Counted from the stretch's first letter, positions 18,258-26,476 are shown. The stretch: 64,000 nt of DNA from Mycobacterium sp. MYCO198283 (GCF_021213805.1 NZ_JAJQJI010000008.1:186001-250000); one strand, 5' to 3'. A program made the numbers and translations. Notes: generated by a model from the sequence alone, not told the origin.

Positions 18258-19577
18258 TCAGGCGGTGACAGGGAGACCGGGCGGGGTGCCGACCGGCAGC
18301 CGGCGCTGCGCGTCGAGCAGCTCGTCGACGAGGCGGCCCGGCGGCACCGCGACGTCGTCGTAGGTGATCGTCGCGTCCTTGGGGACGTCGCGGGTGAGCA
18401 CGCAGCCCTCCGCGGCGCCGATCGGCAGCAGGCGCTCGTCGCGCACGATGTGGGCCTTCTCGGCTTCGCCGTAGTAGTGGTAGCCCCCGAGCCGGTCGAG
18501 CACCGTGCCCGCCCGCAGGTCGGTCTTGGCGGTGGTGACGGCTTCGACGTGCCGGGTGGGCAGCGCCCGCACGGTCGGGTCGCCGAGCAGCACGGCCCGC
18601 GCCGCGGTGATCGGCACCTCGAAGTGGCACAGGTGGTAGGGCGTGTAGAAGCTGTACAGCGGGCCCTTGCCGAGCTTGTAGAGCTCCAGGTAGTGCTGCT
18701 GCTTCGGGTCGTCGTGCGCGCCGAGCACGTAGATGCCGGGGTTGGGGTTGGCGTACACGACGTAGTCGACGGCGCCGCCGAGTGCGCGGAGCTCGTCGAC
18801 GTCGTAGCGCTCGGTCAGCTCGTCGACGTGGCCGTGGTGGTCGCGGCCCAGCATGCCGCGGCGGTGCACGCTCATGCCGGTGGCGTTGGCGACGATCGAC
18901 TGCTCGACGCTCATCTTGGTGCCGTCGGCGAAGCTGGTCACCATCCACGGGTCCTGGCCCCAGCGCCGCGCGAACCCCTCCTGGGTGGTGGGGTTGCGGT
19001 ACGGGTCCTGCAGGCCTTTGATGTTGCCGCTGACCAGCGGCGTCACCCCGATGCTGCGGACGAACCGGATCAGGTTCAGCTGCACTCCGGGCTGGTCGCC
19101 GTCGCAGCCGGTGAACACCACGCCCGCGGCGTCGGCCCGCCGGCCCAGTTCGGCGCCGACGGTGGCGTCGACCTCGGCGTTCATCAGCACCAGGTGCTTG
19201 CCGCCGGCGAAGCAGTCGAGCGCCAGCCGGCAGCCGAACTCCACGGCGCCGGTGACGTCGATGACGACGTCGATGCCGTCGGCCTGCGTGATCGCCCGGA
19301 AGTCCTCGGTGACGGCGGTGACGCCGCGCTCGATGGCCCGCTGCAGCTGGGGGAGCCCTTCGGCGGTGACGGCGTCGGTGTAGCCGGCGTCGACGAGCGC
19401 CGTGAACGCCTTGTCGGGGCGTCGCACTGCGATCGCGGCGAGCTCCATGCCCGGCACGCTGTTGACGATCTGGTTCACCAGCCCGCGGCCCATGAATCCG
19501 CAGCCGGCCATGGCGACCCGGACGGGCCTGCCCTCGGCGGCGCGCTGGGCCAGCAAAGTGTCGACGGCCATCATCAT
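18258..19577 (-). CDS. NAD(P)-dependent oxidoreductase with SAF domain
   Basis: A 439-residue protein. The N-terminal Rossmann part has VAMAGCGFMGRGLVNQIV and VIDVTGAVEFG; the middle resembles homoserine-dehydrogenase-like folds (GNIKGLQDPYRNPTT); the C-terminal ~70 residues form a SAF domain (GCVLTRDVPKDATITYDDV). Such SAF oxidoreductases occur in surface-sugar and antibiotic clusters, with substrates mostly undefined. Three ATGs in a row start the gene; the first overlaps the stop of the upstream RmlC-like gene (ATGA). A role in modifying the cluster's nucleotide sugar is inferred from position. Confidence 0.8.
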   Translation of the reverse strand: MMMAVDTLLAQRAAEGRPVRVAMAGCGFMGRGLVNQIVNSVPGMELAAIAVRRPDKAFTALVDAGYTDAVTAEGLPQLQRAIERGVTAVTEDFRAITQADGIDVVIDVTGAVEFGCRLALDCFAGGKHLVLMNAEVDATVGAELGRRADAAGVVFTGCDGDQPGVQLNLIRFVRSIGVTPLVSGNIKGLQDPYRNPTTQEGFARRWGQDPWMVTSFADGTKMSVEQSIVANATGMSVHRRGMLGRDHHGHVDELTERYDVDELRALGGAVDYVVYANPNPGIYVLGAHDDPKQQHYLELYKLGKGPLYSFYTPYHLCHFEVPITAARAVLLGDPTVRALPTRHVEAVTTAKTDLRAGTVLDRLGGYHYYGEAEKAHIVRDERLLPIGAAEGCVLTRDVPKDATITYDDVAVPPGRLVDELLDAQRRLPVGTPPGLPVTA

Positions 19578-20122
19578 TTCGCGACGCTCCCTTCGTAGCG
19601 CACGACCGGCCAGGCGGCGTCCTTGTCGGAGATCACCGACACCGGCAGCGGCCAGGAGATGCCGAATTCCGGGTCGTCCCAACGGAATCCCTGTTCGCCG
19701 GCCGGGGCGTAGGGCCCGCTCACCTGGTAGATCACCTCGGTGTCGTCGGCAAGGGTCTGGAAGCCGTGCGCGACGTAGGGCGGCAGGAACAGCGCCCGGT
19801 GGTTGTCGGCGGTCAGCTCCACCATCACGTGCTTGCCGTAGGTCGCCGAATCCGGCCGCACGTCGACGGCGACGTCGACGATGGCGCCCCGGGTGCAGCG
19901 CACCAGCTTCGCCTCGGCGTACGGCGGCACCTGCCGGTGCAGGCCGCGCAGCGTGCCCCGGGTGCGGTTGAACGAGATGTTGGTTTGCGCCACCGCGGGG
20001 TCGAGCCCGTGGGCGGAGAACTCCTCGGCGCAGAACGACCGCGCGAAGAACCCCCGCTCGTCGCGGTGCGGTGCGATGTCGACGACGGTGACGCCGTCGA
20101 CATCGGTGGGCGTGTAGCGCAT
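19574..20122 (-). CDS. RmlC-like NDP-4-keto sugar epimerase
   Basis: A 182-residue cupin of the dTDP-4-dehydrorhamnose 3,5-epimerase family. Visible are DERGFFARSFCAEEF, NISFNRTRGTLRGLH with the base His, the PPYVAHGFQTL strand and IYQVSGPYAP with the Tyr region. It should epimerise a 4-keto nucleotide sugar; whether at C3, C5 or both is unknown. The start ATG overlaps the upstream stop by one base (TGATG). The other rml genes are not in this cluster, so the substrate is probably not dTDP-rhamnose. Confidence 0.87.
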   Translation of the reverse strand: MRYTPTDVDGVTVVDIAPHRDERGFFARSFCAEEFSAHGLDPAVAQTNISFNRTRGTLRGLHRQVPPYAEAKLVRCTRGAIVDVAVDVRPDSATYGKHVMVELTADNHRALFLPPYVAHGFQTLADDTEVIYQVSGPYAPAGEQGFRWDDPEFGISWPLPVSVISDKDAAWPVVRYEGSVAK

Positions 20123-21168
20123 CAGCGGTCCTTCCAGAAGAGTTGGTCGTCGACCTGGCCCGTCTTGAGCAGGTGTTCGATCTGCTTGAGGCGGGTGTGT
20201 CCGCGGCCGGAGAACGTCTCCGGCTCCATCGCGATCGCGGTGAACACCCGGTGCAGCTGCGCGGCGCCGGCGGCGACGTCCCACTGCGCGCGGAACTCCG
20301 GGAACACCTCGCGGATGCGCCCGAACGCCACCCGGTAACTGCGGTTGTCCGCGCTCGGGGGACCGAAGGTGACGTCGCAGCCCGGGAATTCGGCGGCCAC
20401 CGTCTCGGCGATGTCGCGCACGGTGCGGTTGTTCTCGTCGCTGCCGACGTTGACCACCAGCGCGTGCACCACCTCGCGGTCGGCGCGCAGTGCACACCGG
20501 ATGGCCTGGGCGATGTCGAGCGCGTGCACCAGCGGCCGCCACGGCGTGCCATCGGAGGTCATCGCGATGCGGTGCTCGGTCCACGCGAGCCCGGCGAGGT
20601 TGTTGAGCACGATGTCGAAGCGCATCCGCGGCGACGCGCCGAAGGCGGTGGCGTTGCGCAGGAAGGTGGGGGAGAAGTCGTCGTCGGCCATCGCGGTGAG
20701 GTCGCGCTCGACCAGCGCTTTGCATTTGGCGTAGGGCGTCAGCGGGTTGATCGGGCTGGTCTCGTCGACCGTGCCGTCGGCGATGCCGTAGACGCTGCAG
20801 CTCGACATGTAGACGAACCGCGTCACCCCGGCGCGTTTGGCGCATTGCGCCAGGTGCACGCTGCCGCGGTGGTTGACGTCGAAGGTGACGTCGCCGATCA
20901 GGTCGCCGATGGGATCGTTGGACAGTTCGGCCATGTGCACCACGGCGTCGAAGCCCCGCAGGTCGTCGGCGGTCACGTCGCGGATGTCGCGGACCAGGGT
21001 CTGCGGCGTGGTGGCCGGCGCGGCGATGCCGGTGAGGTGTTCGGCGGCCAGCCAGCCGTCGCGGTAGTAGCCGGTGTCGAGGCCGACGACGTCGTGGCCG
21101 TCGGCGATCAGGGTCGGGGCGAGCAGGCAGCCGAGGTAGCCCTCGGTGCCGGTGACCAGTACGCGCAT
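20122..21168 (-). CDS. NAD-dependent sugar epimerase/dehydratase (extended SDR)
   Basis: A 348-residue extended SDR. It starts MRVLVTGTEGYLGCLLAP (GxxGxxG), has VVHMAELSNDP, a Ser at MSSCSVYG, and the catalytic YAKCK (Y-x3-K). Similar enzymes act on NDP-hexoses as 4-epimerases or 4,6-dehydratases. The long C-terminal region (RLKQIEHLLKTGQVDDQLFWKD) resembles SDRs found beside RfbF-like and RmlC-like genes. It is third in the operon, 28 bp after the deacetylase gene. Confidence 0.85.
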   Translation of the reverse strand: MRVLVTGTEGYLGCLLAPTLIADGHDVVGLDTGYYRDGWLAAEHLTGIAAPATTPQTLVRDIRDVTADDLRGFDAVVHMAELSNDPIGDLIGDVTFDVNHRGSVHLAQCAKRAGVTRFVYMSSCSVYGIADGTVDETSPINPLTPYAKCKALVERDLTAMADDDFSPTFLRNATAFGASPRMRFDIVLNNLAGLAWTEHRIAMTSDGTPWRPLVHALDIAQAIRCALRADREVVHALVVNVGSDENNRTVRDIAETVAAEFPGCDVTFGPPSADNRSYRVAFGRIREVFPEFRAQWDVAAGAAQLHRVFTAIAMEPETFSGRGHTRLKQIEHLLKTGQVDDQLFWKDR

Positions 21169-21196
21169 GCGTCCTGCCTTTCGGTGGGTGCGCGCG

Positions 21197-21856
21197 TCAG
21201 CGCGGCGCGAAGTGGAGGGTCAGGACGGCCTTCTCGACGACGAAGGCCTCGGCGTAGCGCTGTTTGCACTGCACGCCGCGGGCGCGCATCAGTCCCAGGA
21301 ACGCCTCGTCGTCGAACCAGTCGTGGCCGGTCTGCGACGGGTAGCTGTTGTGCAGCAGCGAGCACTTGCGGCGCGCGGTGTAGTCCGGAATCGGCTGGTA
21401 GACGGTGGTTGCGGGCAGGTCCGACTCCCACTTGAGGATCTCGTAGCCCAACACCAGGTGATCGCGGAACTCGGTGGGCACCAGCTCGCCGAGCAGCCGG
21501 TGGTCCTGGTGGCGGTCGCCGCGCTGCGGCGCGAACACCACGTCGGGCGCGCAGCTGCGGCGAAACGCGGCGAGCTGTTCCTTGACGTCGTTCCAGTGCT
21601 CGGGCAGCCGCCCGTCGGGAAACCCGGCAACCGTCAGGTGGACCTGCGCCGGGCCGCACATGGCGGCGAAGGCCTTGCGTTCCTCGGCCTCGCGGTCGGT
21701 GCCGCCCCCGCTCAACACCAGCGCGTGCACCTGCAGGTCGGGGCGGTGCCGGCTCAGCTCGATCAACGTCGCGCCCGCACCGATGGCGATGTCGTCGCAG
21801 TGCGCGCCGACGACGGCCACCGAGCTCACCGCCTGCGCGGTGGCCAGCGAGATCAC
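21197..21856 (-). CDS. PIG-L family deacetylase
   Basis: A 219-residue LmbE/PIG-L zinc deacetylase. The metal motif reads AHCDDIAIG (usually AHPDDE-x-x-G) and the second motif RHQDHRL gives the expected His-x-Asp-His. Family members remove N-acetyl groups from sugars (GlcNAc-inositol, GlcNAc-PI, lincomycin intermediates). Here it probably deacetylates a nucleotide sugar or a lipid-linked intermediate. The GTG start overlaps the upstream stop (GTGA), which settles the start against a 14-codon extension. Confidence 0.85.
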   Translation of the reverse strand: MISLATAQAVSSVAVVGAHCDDIAIGAGATLIELSRHRPDLQVHALVLSGGGTDREAEERKAFAAMCGPAQVHLTVAGFPDGRLPEHWNDVKEQLAAFRRSCAPDVVFAPQRGDRHQDHRLLGELVPTEFRDHLVLGYEILKWESDLPATTVYQPIPDYTARRKCSLLHNSYPSQTGHDWFDDEAFLGLMRARGVQCKQRYAEAFVVEKAVLTLHFAPR

Positions 21857-22650
21857 GCGCCGGCTCCGACGGGTTGGCGCGCCTCCCACACCATCCACGG
21901 CCGGACGCCGTTGCGGTAGCTGGCATCGAGCTCAGCACGCTCTTTGAAGGTGTCGGCGGGCTTCCAGAAGCCGTCGTGGCGGTATCCGATGAGCTTGCCG
22001 GTGCCGGCCAGTGCGCCGCAGGCGTCGGCCACCAGGTCGCCGTTCTCCGGGATCAGGTCGATGACGTCTTGCCGCAGCACGAAGAAGCCGCCGTTCTCCC
22101 AGATCGGGAACTGGCTGACGGGCACGATGTCCTTCACCTGGCCGTCGGAGGCGACGTCCACGCAGTGGAACGACGACTGCGGGGGTACGACGAGCATCGA
22201 GGCACTCGCGCCGGCGCTCACCACGGTGTCGACGATGTCGTCGAGCGGGGCGTCGCTGAGCACGTCGGCGTAGTTCGCCAGGAAGTATTCGTCGTCGCCG
22301 AGGTGTTTGCGGATGCGGCGCAGCCGCTCACCGATCGGCGACTCCAGACCGGTGTCGGCAAAGGTCACCGTCCAATCGGAGATGTCGGAGTCGAGCAGCT
22401 CGACGTTGCTGCCGCGCAGCACGAAGTCGTTGGACTCGGTCTCGCGGTAGCTGAGGAAGAAGTCCTTGATCTTCTCGGCGCCGTAGCCGAGGCAGAGGAT
22501 GAACTCCTTGTGTCCGTAGTGCGCGTAGTAGCGCATCACGTGCCACAGCAGCGGCCGCGGGCCGACCATCTGCAGCGGCTTGGGGATGACGTCGTCCTCG
22601 GCGGTGCGCATGCGCATGCCGTAGCCGCCGCAGAAAAGCACAACTTTCAT
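21853..22650 (-). CDS. RfbF-like sugar-1-phosphate nucleotidyltransferase
   Basis: A 265-residue nucleotidyltransferase resembling glucose-1-phosphate cytidylyltransferase. The N-terminus MKVVLFCGGYGMRMR...PKPLQMVGPRPLLWHVM carries the nucleotide-binding and Lys motifs; FILCLGYGAEKIKDFF and the Asp in NYADVLSD (metal site) follow; FWKPADTFKERAEL is near the end. The CTP and glucose specificity is inferred from family resemblance. It is the first gene of the minus-strand operon, about 110 nt after the predicted transcription start. Confidence 0.85.
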   Translation of the reverse strand: MKVVLFCGGYGMRMRTAEDDVIPKPLQMVGPRPLLWHVMRYYAHYGHKEFILCLGYGAEKIKDFFLSYRETESNDFVLRGSNVELLDSDISDWTVTFADTGLESPIGERLRRIRKHLGDDEYFLANYADVLSDAPLDDIVDTVVSAGASASMLVVPPQSSFHCVDVASDGQVKDIVPVSQFPIWENGGFFVLRQDVIDLIPENGDLVADACGALAGTGKLIGYRHDGFWKPADTFKERAELDASYRNGVRPWMVWEARQPVGAGA

Positions 22651-22771
22651 GACGCGCTCCTAACCGGTTTCACCCGTGGCGGTGCAGGGGCGTCCTCGAT
22701 CGGCCCCTCAGCGAGCGCGTGCACGTGGTCCGGGGTGCGCCGGAACGCGGTAACGCTACTTGCCGGTTAGG

Positions 22772-22799
22772 ACTATAGCGATCACCGCGAAGTTTGCAA
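22772..22799 (-). promoter_or_regulatory. Promoter of the minus-strand polysaccharide operon
   Basis: On the minus strand TTGCAA (22799-22794) and TATAGT (22777-22772) are separated by 16 nt, a good SigA-type match in otherwise GC-rich DNA. The predicted start site is near 22764, giving a ~110-nt leader. The -35 lies inside a 14-bp palindrome. Confidence 0.6.
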
Positions 22800-22803
22800 A
22801 CTT
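22790..22803. promoter_or_regulatory. 14-bp perfect palindrome over the -35, likely operator
   Basis: AAGTTTGCAAACTT is its own reverse complement and covers the -35 of the polysaccharide promoter, just after the cei stop codon. A repressor bound here would block RNA polymerase. The centre has no room for a hairpin loop, so a terminator is unlikely. The bound protein is unknown. Confidence 0.55.
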
Positions 22804-22813
22804 TGCCAGAAAC

Positions 22814-23467
22814 TCAGCAGGGCGACGAATGAATGTCCCTGATGAGCGCCGGGTCGACCGGCGTGGCGGACTCCGGGGCGAGCGCCGCGAGCACGGCGTC
22901 GACGTCGTCGCTATCGGCCAGCGCCTCGAATTGGGTGCCAAGTGCCAGGTCGACGGTGTCGTCGGGGCGATCGTCGCGAATCAGCTCGAAGCAGGGCGCG
23001 ACCGTCCACACCGTGGCCGCCGCCGCCTGGCCGGTGGCGCCGAAGCGGATCTGACCCTGGCAGTTCAACCGCGAGTTCGCGTACCGGTCGTCATTTGCCG
23101 CGGTAGGCGGAGCGAAGCCCATTTCCTTAAGCGAGCCGGCCACCTCGGCCGCCTGGCCGCCCTCGCCGCTGGCGTTGAGGACGCGGACCTTGGTGTCGAG
23201 CAGCCGGGCCGGCATGACGTCGACCATCGTCGAGCGCGGTACCTGCTCGCCGAGCGGCACCGCCGGCGTTCCGTCCGCGGGCGGAGGCGGCGGATTGCAG
23301 GGGGTGGCCACGGCCACCTCCTCGGTCTGGGAGAGGGCAATCGCCCACACGACCGTCGTCAGCAGTGCGAGAACCGCCAGCGCGACGAGGCCGGGCAGGT
23401 AGTTGCGGCGTTTGAAGGGGCGGCCCTTGGCGTCGAAGGCCGAGCCCTCGGTGATCAGCGATACCAC
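22814..23467 (-). CDS. cei: Envelope integrity protein Cei (LytR C-terminal domain)
   Basis: A 217-residue protein with a short cytoplasmic N-terminus, one TM helix (LPGLVALAVLALLTTVVWAIAL), a Pro-rich stretch and an exported LytR_C-type domain (VRVLNASGEGGQAAEVAGSLKEMGF...). Cei supports envelope integrity and virulence in M. tuberculosis (Rv2700). Two Cys (in RLNCQGQ and APCFEL) probably form a disulphide; a third lies in ATPCNPP. The start is a GTG with a weak site. It is separated from its usual neighbour suhB by the polysaccharide cluster and is divergent from the DUF4193 gene. Confidence 0.9.
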   Translation of the reverse strand: MVSLITEGSAFDAKGRPFKRRNYLPGLVALAVLALLTTVVWAIALSQTEEVAVATPCNPPPPPADGTPAVPLGEQVPRSTMVDVMPARLLDTKVRVLNASGEGGQAAEVAGSLKEMGFAPPTAANDDRYANSRLNCQGQIRFGATGQAAAATVWTVAPCFELIRDDRPDDTVDLALGTQFEALADSDDVDAVLAALAPESATPVDPALIRDIHSSPC

Positions 23468-23519
23468 CTCTGCACTCTAGGACGGCTGCTAGCAGCCACC
23501 ACGGCCAACTGGCGAGCAA

Positions 23520-23537
23520 CTGTGATCCAAATCACAG
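23520..23537. promoter_or_regulatory. CRP-type binding site
   Basis: CTGTGATCCAAATCACAG: arms TGTGA and TCACA, 6 nt apart, matching the cAMP receptor protein consensus used by mycobacterial Crp. It lies 53 bp upstream of the cei start and about 92 bp upstream of the DUF4193 start in their shared divergent promoter region, so it could act on either gene. The match is seen directly; regulation is inference. Confidence 0.7.
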
Positions 23538-23628
23538 ATGACGGGGAGGTCATCCGGGCACGATCCGTTAGGCGGATGCGTTCGAGGCTGGTACAAACCT
23601 CTGCTGCAACACCTACGAGGGGATAGAC

Positions 23629-23931
23629 ATGGCGACCGACTACGACGCCCCGCGGCGCACCGAGACCGACGAGGTCTCCGAGGACTCGCTGGAGGAGCTC
23701 AAGGCGCGGCGCAACGAAGCGCAGTCGGCGGTCGTCGACGTCGACGAAACGGAGACCGCGGAGTCGTTCGAGCTGCCCGGCGCCGACCTCTCCGGTGAGG
23801 AGCTGTCCGTCCGCGTCATCCCCAAGCAGGCCGACGAATTCACCTGCTCGAGCTGCTTTCTGGTGCATCACCGCAGCCGGCTGGCGAGCGAGAAGAACGG
23901 CGAGCTGATCTGCACCGACTGCGCGGCGTGA
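23629..23931 (+). CDS. DUF4193 zinc-ribbon protein
   Basis: A 100-residue acidic protein whose last third holds FTCSSCFLVHHRSRL and ICTDCAA, two C-x2-C pairs that should bind zinc. This is the DUF4193 family, universal in mycobacteria and of unknown role. The ATG follows GAGGGGATAGAC, a good ribosome site. It is divergent from cei with a CRP-type site between them, and its orthologue region is likewise placed beside dut in M. tuberculosis. Confidence 0.9.
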   Translation: MATDYDAPRRTETDEVSEDSLEELKARRNEAQSAVVDVDETETAESFELPGADLSGEELSVRVIPKQADEFTCSSCFLVHHRSRLASEKNGELICTDCAA

Positions 23932-23940
23932 CGCCGCCGG

Positions 23941-24417
23941 TCAACTTCGCAGCGCCGCCAGCACCTGGTCGGGCCGGCGGCTGCTGACCAGCCAGTAGGG
24001 CGTGGGGTCCTCGGGGTCGTCGAGCACCACGAGCACCAGATCACCGACCCAGGCCCGGTGGAGCACGAACGCGGCGGGATCGAGCTGGCGGCCGAGCGCA
24101 GCGGACTTCGCGGTCCTGGGCACCACGGCGCACCGCTCGATGACGTCGGCCGGCAGGTGGGCCGGGCCGGCCTGCAGCTCGACGACGCCGTCGCGGCTGA
24201 CCACCGCCACCTCGACGCGCCCCAGCCACACCAGCACCGCGGCGGCGACGGGCACAAGCACCGCGAACGGCACCCAGTCGGGCAGGGTCCGCACGCCCTG
24301 GTTGACCTCCAGTGCGATCACCGAGGCCACCCCCAGGGCCGGCGGCCACCACCACCACGGCACGGTGAGCCGCTCGCGGTACCGCACCGACACCGAGGCT
24401 GCACGCGTACCGGACAC
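23941..24417 (-). CDS. DUF3093 membrane protein
   Basis: A 158-residue protein with two TM helices near the start ([18 protein letters not shown] and [18 protein letters not shown]), then a soluble part with [16 protein letters not shown], matching DUF3093. The function is unknown. GTG 24417 ([17 protein letters not shown]) is chosen because it lies just inside the divergent dut promoter; later GTGs in frame are possible. It converges on the DUF4193 gene. Confidence 0.8.
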   Translation of the reverse strand: MSGTRAASVSVRYRERLTVPWWWWPPALGVASVIALEVNQGVRTLPDWVPFAVLVPVAAAVLVWLGRVEVAVVSRDGVVELQAGPAHLPADVIERCAVVPRTAKSAALGRQLDPAAFVLHRAWVGDLVLVVLDDPEDPTPYWLVSSRRPDQVLAALRS

Positions 24418-24428
24418 GCGGCTCAGAG

Positions 24429-24434
24429 TAGTCT
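24429..24434 (+). promoter_or_regulatory. -10 element of a leaderless dut transcript
   Basis: TAGTCT lies 8 nt before the dut GTG, with no Shine-Dalgarno between. The same TAGTCT-N8-GTG arrangement, down to a shared CCTCGTG, precedes the KimA-like gene at 28954. Transcription should start at or next to the start codon. Confidence 0.5.
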
Positions 24435-24442
24435 TGCGCCTC

Positions 24443-24907
24443 GTGCCGACCCGCCTGCCGGTGGTCCGTCTGGACCCCGAGTTGCCGATGCCGGTGCGGG
24501 CGCACGCGGGGGACGCGGGGATGGACCTGTACAGCGCGACCGACGTCGAGCTGCGCCCCGGCCGGCGGGCGCTGGTCGGCACCGGCATCGCCGTCGCGAT
24601 CCCCGAGGGCATGGTCGGGCTGGTGCACCCGCGTTCGGGGCTGGCGTCGCGGCTGGGGCTGTCGATCGTCAACGCGCCGGGCACCATCGACGCGGGCTAC
24701 CGCGGCGAGATCAAGGTGGCGTTGATCAATCTCGATCCCGCGAGCACTATCGAACTACGGCGTGGTGACCGCATCGCGCAGTTGCTCGTGCAGCGGGTCG
24801 AGCTGCCCGAACTGGTCGAGGTCGCCTCGTTCGACGAGGCCGGGCTGGCCGAAACCACCCGCGGCGAGGGCGGGCACGGTTCCTCCGGAGGACATGCGAG
24901 TCTTTAG
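24443..24907 (+). CDS. dut: dUTP diphosphatase
   Basis: A 154-residue trimeric dUTPase that hydrolyses dUTP to dUMP and pyrophosphate. All five motifs are present: [16 protein letters not shown], the uracil-binding [16 protein letters not shown] with catalytic Asp and Tyr, [11 protein letters not shown], and the C-terminal [12 protein letters not shown] that closes over the substrate. The ending [10 protein letters not shown] matches M. tuberculosis Dut. The GTG start is probably leaderless. The DUF3710 gene begins directly at the next base after the stop. Confidence 0.96.
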   Translation: MPTRLPVVRLDPELPMPVRAHAGDAGMDLYSATDVELRPGRRALVGTGIAVAIPEGMVGLVHPRSGLASRLGLSIVNAPGTIDAGYRGEIKVALINLDPASTIELRRGDRIAQLLVQRVELPELVEVASFDEAGLAETTRGEGGHGSSGGHASL

Positions 24908-25624
24908 ATGGCAGCAGCGAACGACGCAGCAGTGAACGATAGCGACGCGGACCCGACCGGCGACGACGTGCCCGACGGCCCGTTCGACATCGACGACTTC
25001 GACGATCCCGAACAGGCCACGATCGGCCGGCTGGACCTCGGGTCGGTGCTCATCCCCCTTCCCGAGGCCGGTCAGGTGCAGGTCGAGTTGACCCAGACCG
25101 GCGTGCCGAGCGCGGTGTGGGTGGTGACGCCGTACGGACGGTTCACCGTCGCGGCGTTCGCGGCCCCGAAGAGCGCCGGGCTGTGGCGCGAGGTGGCCGG
25201 CGAGCTGGCCGAGGCGCTGCGCAAGGACTCCTCGACGGTCAGCATCGAGGACGGCCCGTGGGGTCGTGAGGTGGTGGGCCGCGGCGAGCACGTCGTGCGC
25301 TTCATCGGCGTCGACGGGTACCGCTGGATGATCCGCTGTGTCGCCCACGGGACCGCCGAGGGCATGGCGCAGCTGGCCGAGATGGCCCGCGCCGCGCTCA
25401 CCGACACCGTCGTCCGCCGCGGCGACACGCCGATGCCGGTCCGCACGCCGCTGCCGGTGCAGCTCCCCGAGCCCATGGCGCAGCAGCTGCGCGCGGCCGC
25501 CGCCCAGGCCGCCGCCCAGGCGGCCCACCAACCCGCGGAGCAGGCGCCGCCGCCGGAGCCCACCGCGCGGCGCAGCGCGCAGGGTGAGGCGATGCAGCAG
25601 CTGCGCACCATCACCGGCGGCTGA
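24908..25624 (+). CDS. DUF3710 protein
   Basis: A 238-residue soluble protein: an acidic, disordered N-terminus (DDVPDGPFDIDDFDDPEQA), then a folded part with RLDLGSVLIPLP, EVAGELAEALRKDSSTVSIEDGPWGREV and VRFIGVDGYRWMIRCVA, typical of DUF3710, then an Ala/Gln/Pro-rich tail. The function is unknown. ATG follows the dut TAG without a gap, so it is certainly co-transcribed with dut. It is conserved next to dut in mycobacteria. Confidence 0.88.
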   Translation: MAAANDAAVNDSDADPTGDDVPDGPFDIDDFDDPEQATIGRLDLGSVLIPLPEAGQVQVELTQTGVPSAVWVVTPYGRFTVAAFAAPKSAGLWREVAGELAEALRKDSSTVSIEDGPWGREVVGRGEHVVRFIGVDGYRWMIRCVAHGTAEGMAQLAEMARAALTDTVVRRGDTPMPVRTPLPVQLPEPMAQQLRAAAAQAAAQAAHQPAEQAPPPEPTARRSAQGEAMQQLRTITGG

Positions 25625-25636
25625 GCGCCGGTGAGA

Positions 25637-26341
25637 TCAGCCGGCGGCGTCGGCCAGCGCGGCCAGGCACGCCGCCCCTAGCGCGGCCGGCTGCCGCCCG
25701 AACTCGTCGAGCGTGACGGTGCGCAACGCACCGCGCGGCGCGGCGGCCGCCCACTCGACACCCACCTCGAGGGGATGGACCGGGTCGTCGACCGCCGCCA
25801 CCACCCCGAGCGGCGCGGCCAGCGCCGCCAGCTGCTGCGGGGTCGGCGCGCGGTAGGACGCGGCGGCCGTCATCGCGTCGGGCAGGTCCGGCCACTGGCC
25901 CACCCAGGAGCGGGTCAGTTCGTCGGCCAGCCACGGCGGGCTCGTCGCGCGCATCTGCTGCACCGCGGCGGTGAGCCCGTCGCGGCGCAGCGCCTCCGCC
26001 GAGTACCGGGCGGCCATGGCCGCGGGTGCGGTCACCGGCGACCCCGACCAGGCGGGCAACGCCGCCAGCACCGCGATCACCCGGCCCGGATGGCGCAGCG
26101 CCCACGCGCACGCCACCGCCGCGCCGATCGACACCCCGCCCACCGCGATCGGCTGCCCGAAGGCGGCCTCGTCGAGCGCGGCCAGGTAGCCCTCGATCAG
26201 CCGGCGCGGCTGCGGGCAGACGGCGACCACGACCGCGCCGACGTCGTGCAGCGGACCCGAAAAGGCCCGGTAGACGTAGTCGTCGTCGGACCCGGTGCCG
26301 GGCAGCAGCACCGCCGGGACCCCTCGCAGACTCACCGCCAT
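25637..26341 (-). CDS. Alpha/beta hydrolase
   Basis: A 234-residue alpha/beta hydrolase. The oxyanion strand VPAVLLPGTGSDD is followed by the nucleophile elbow VGGVSIGAA (G-x-S-x-G), and an acid/His pair is likely near AAVDDPVHPLEVG. The cap region is short. The substrate is unknown. It converges on the DUF3710 gene and is divergent from the OB-fold gene, an arrangement shared with M. tuberculosis. Confidence 0.8.
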   Translation of the reverse strand: MAVSLRGVPAVLLPGTGSDDDYVYRAFSGPLHDVGAVVVAVCPQPRRLIEGYLAALDEAAFGQPIAVGGVSIGAAVACAWALRHPGRVIAVLAALPAWSGSPVTAPAAMAARYSAEALRRDGLTAAVQQMRATSPPWLADELTRSWVGQWPDLPDAMTAAASYRAPTPQQLAALAAPLGVVAAVDDPVHPLEVGVEWAAAAPRGALRTVTLDEFGRQPAALGAACLAALADAAG

Positions 26342-26476
26342 CCTGCGATCGTGCCCGCCCCGTCGGGACCCGTCGCGACCGGGCCGGACCGGACGTGGAA
26401 ATACCGCCGCAACAGGTCTACGGTGGCGGGAGCGGGCCCTCCTCGGGCCTGCTCGAACGATGTCTCAGGAGAGGCC

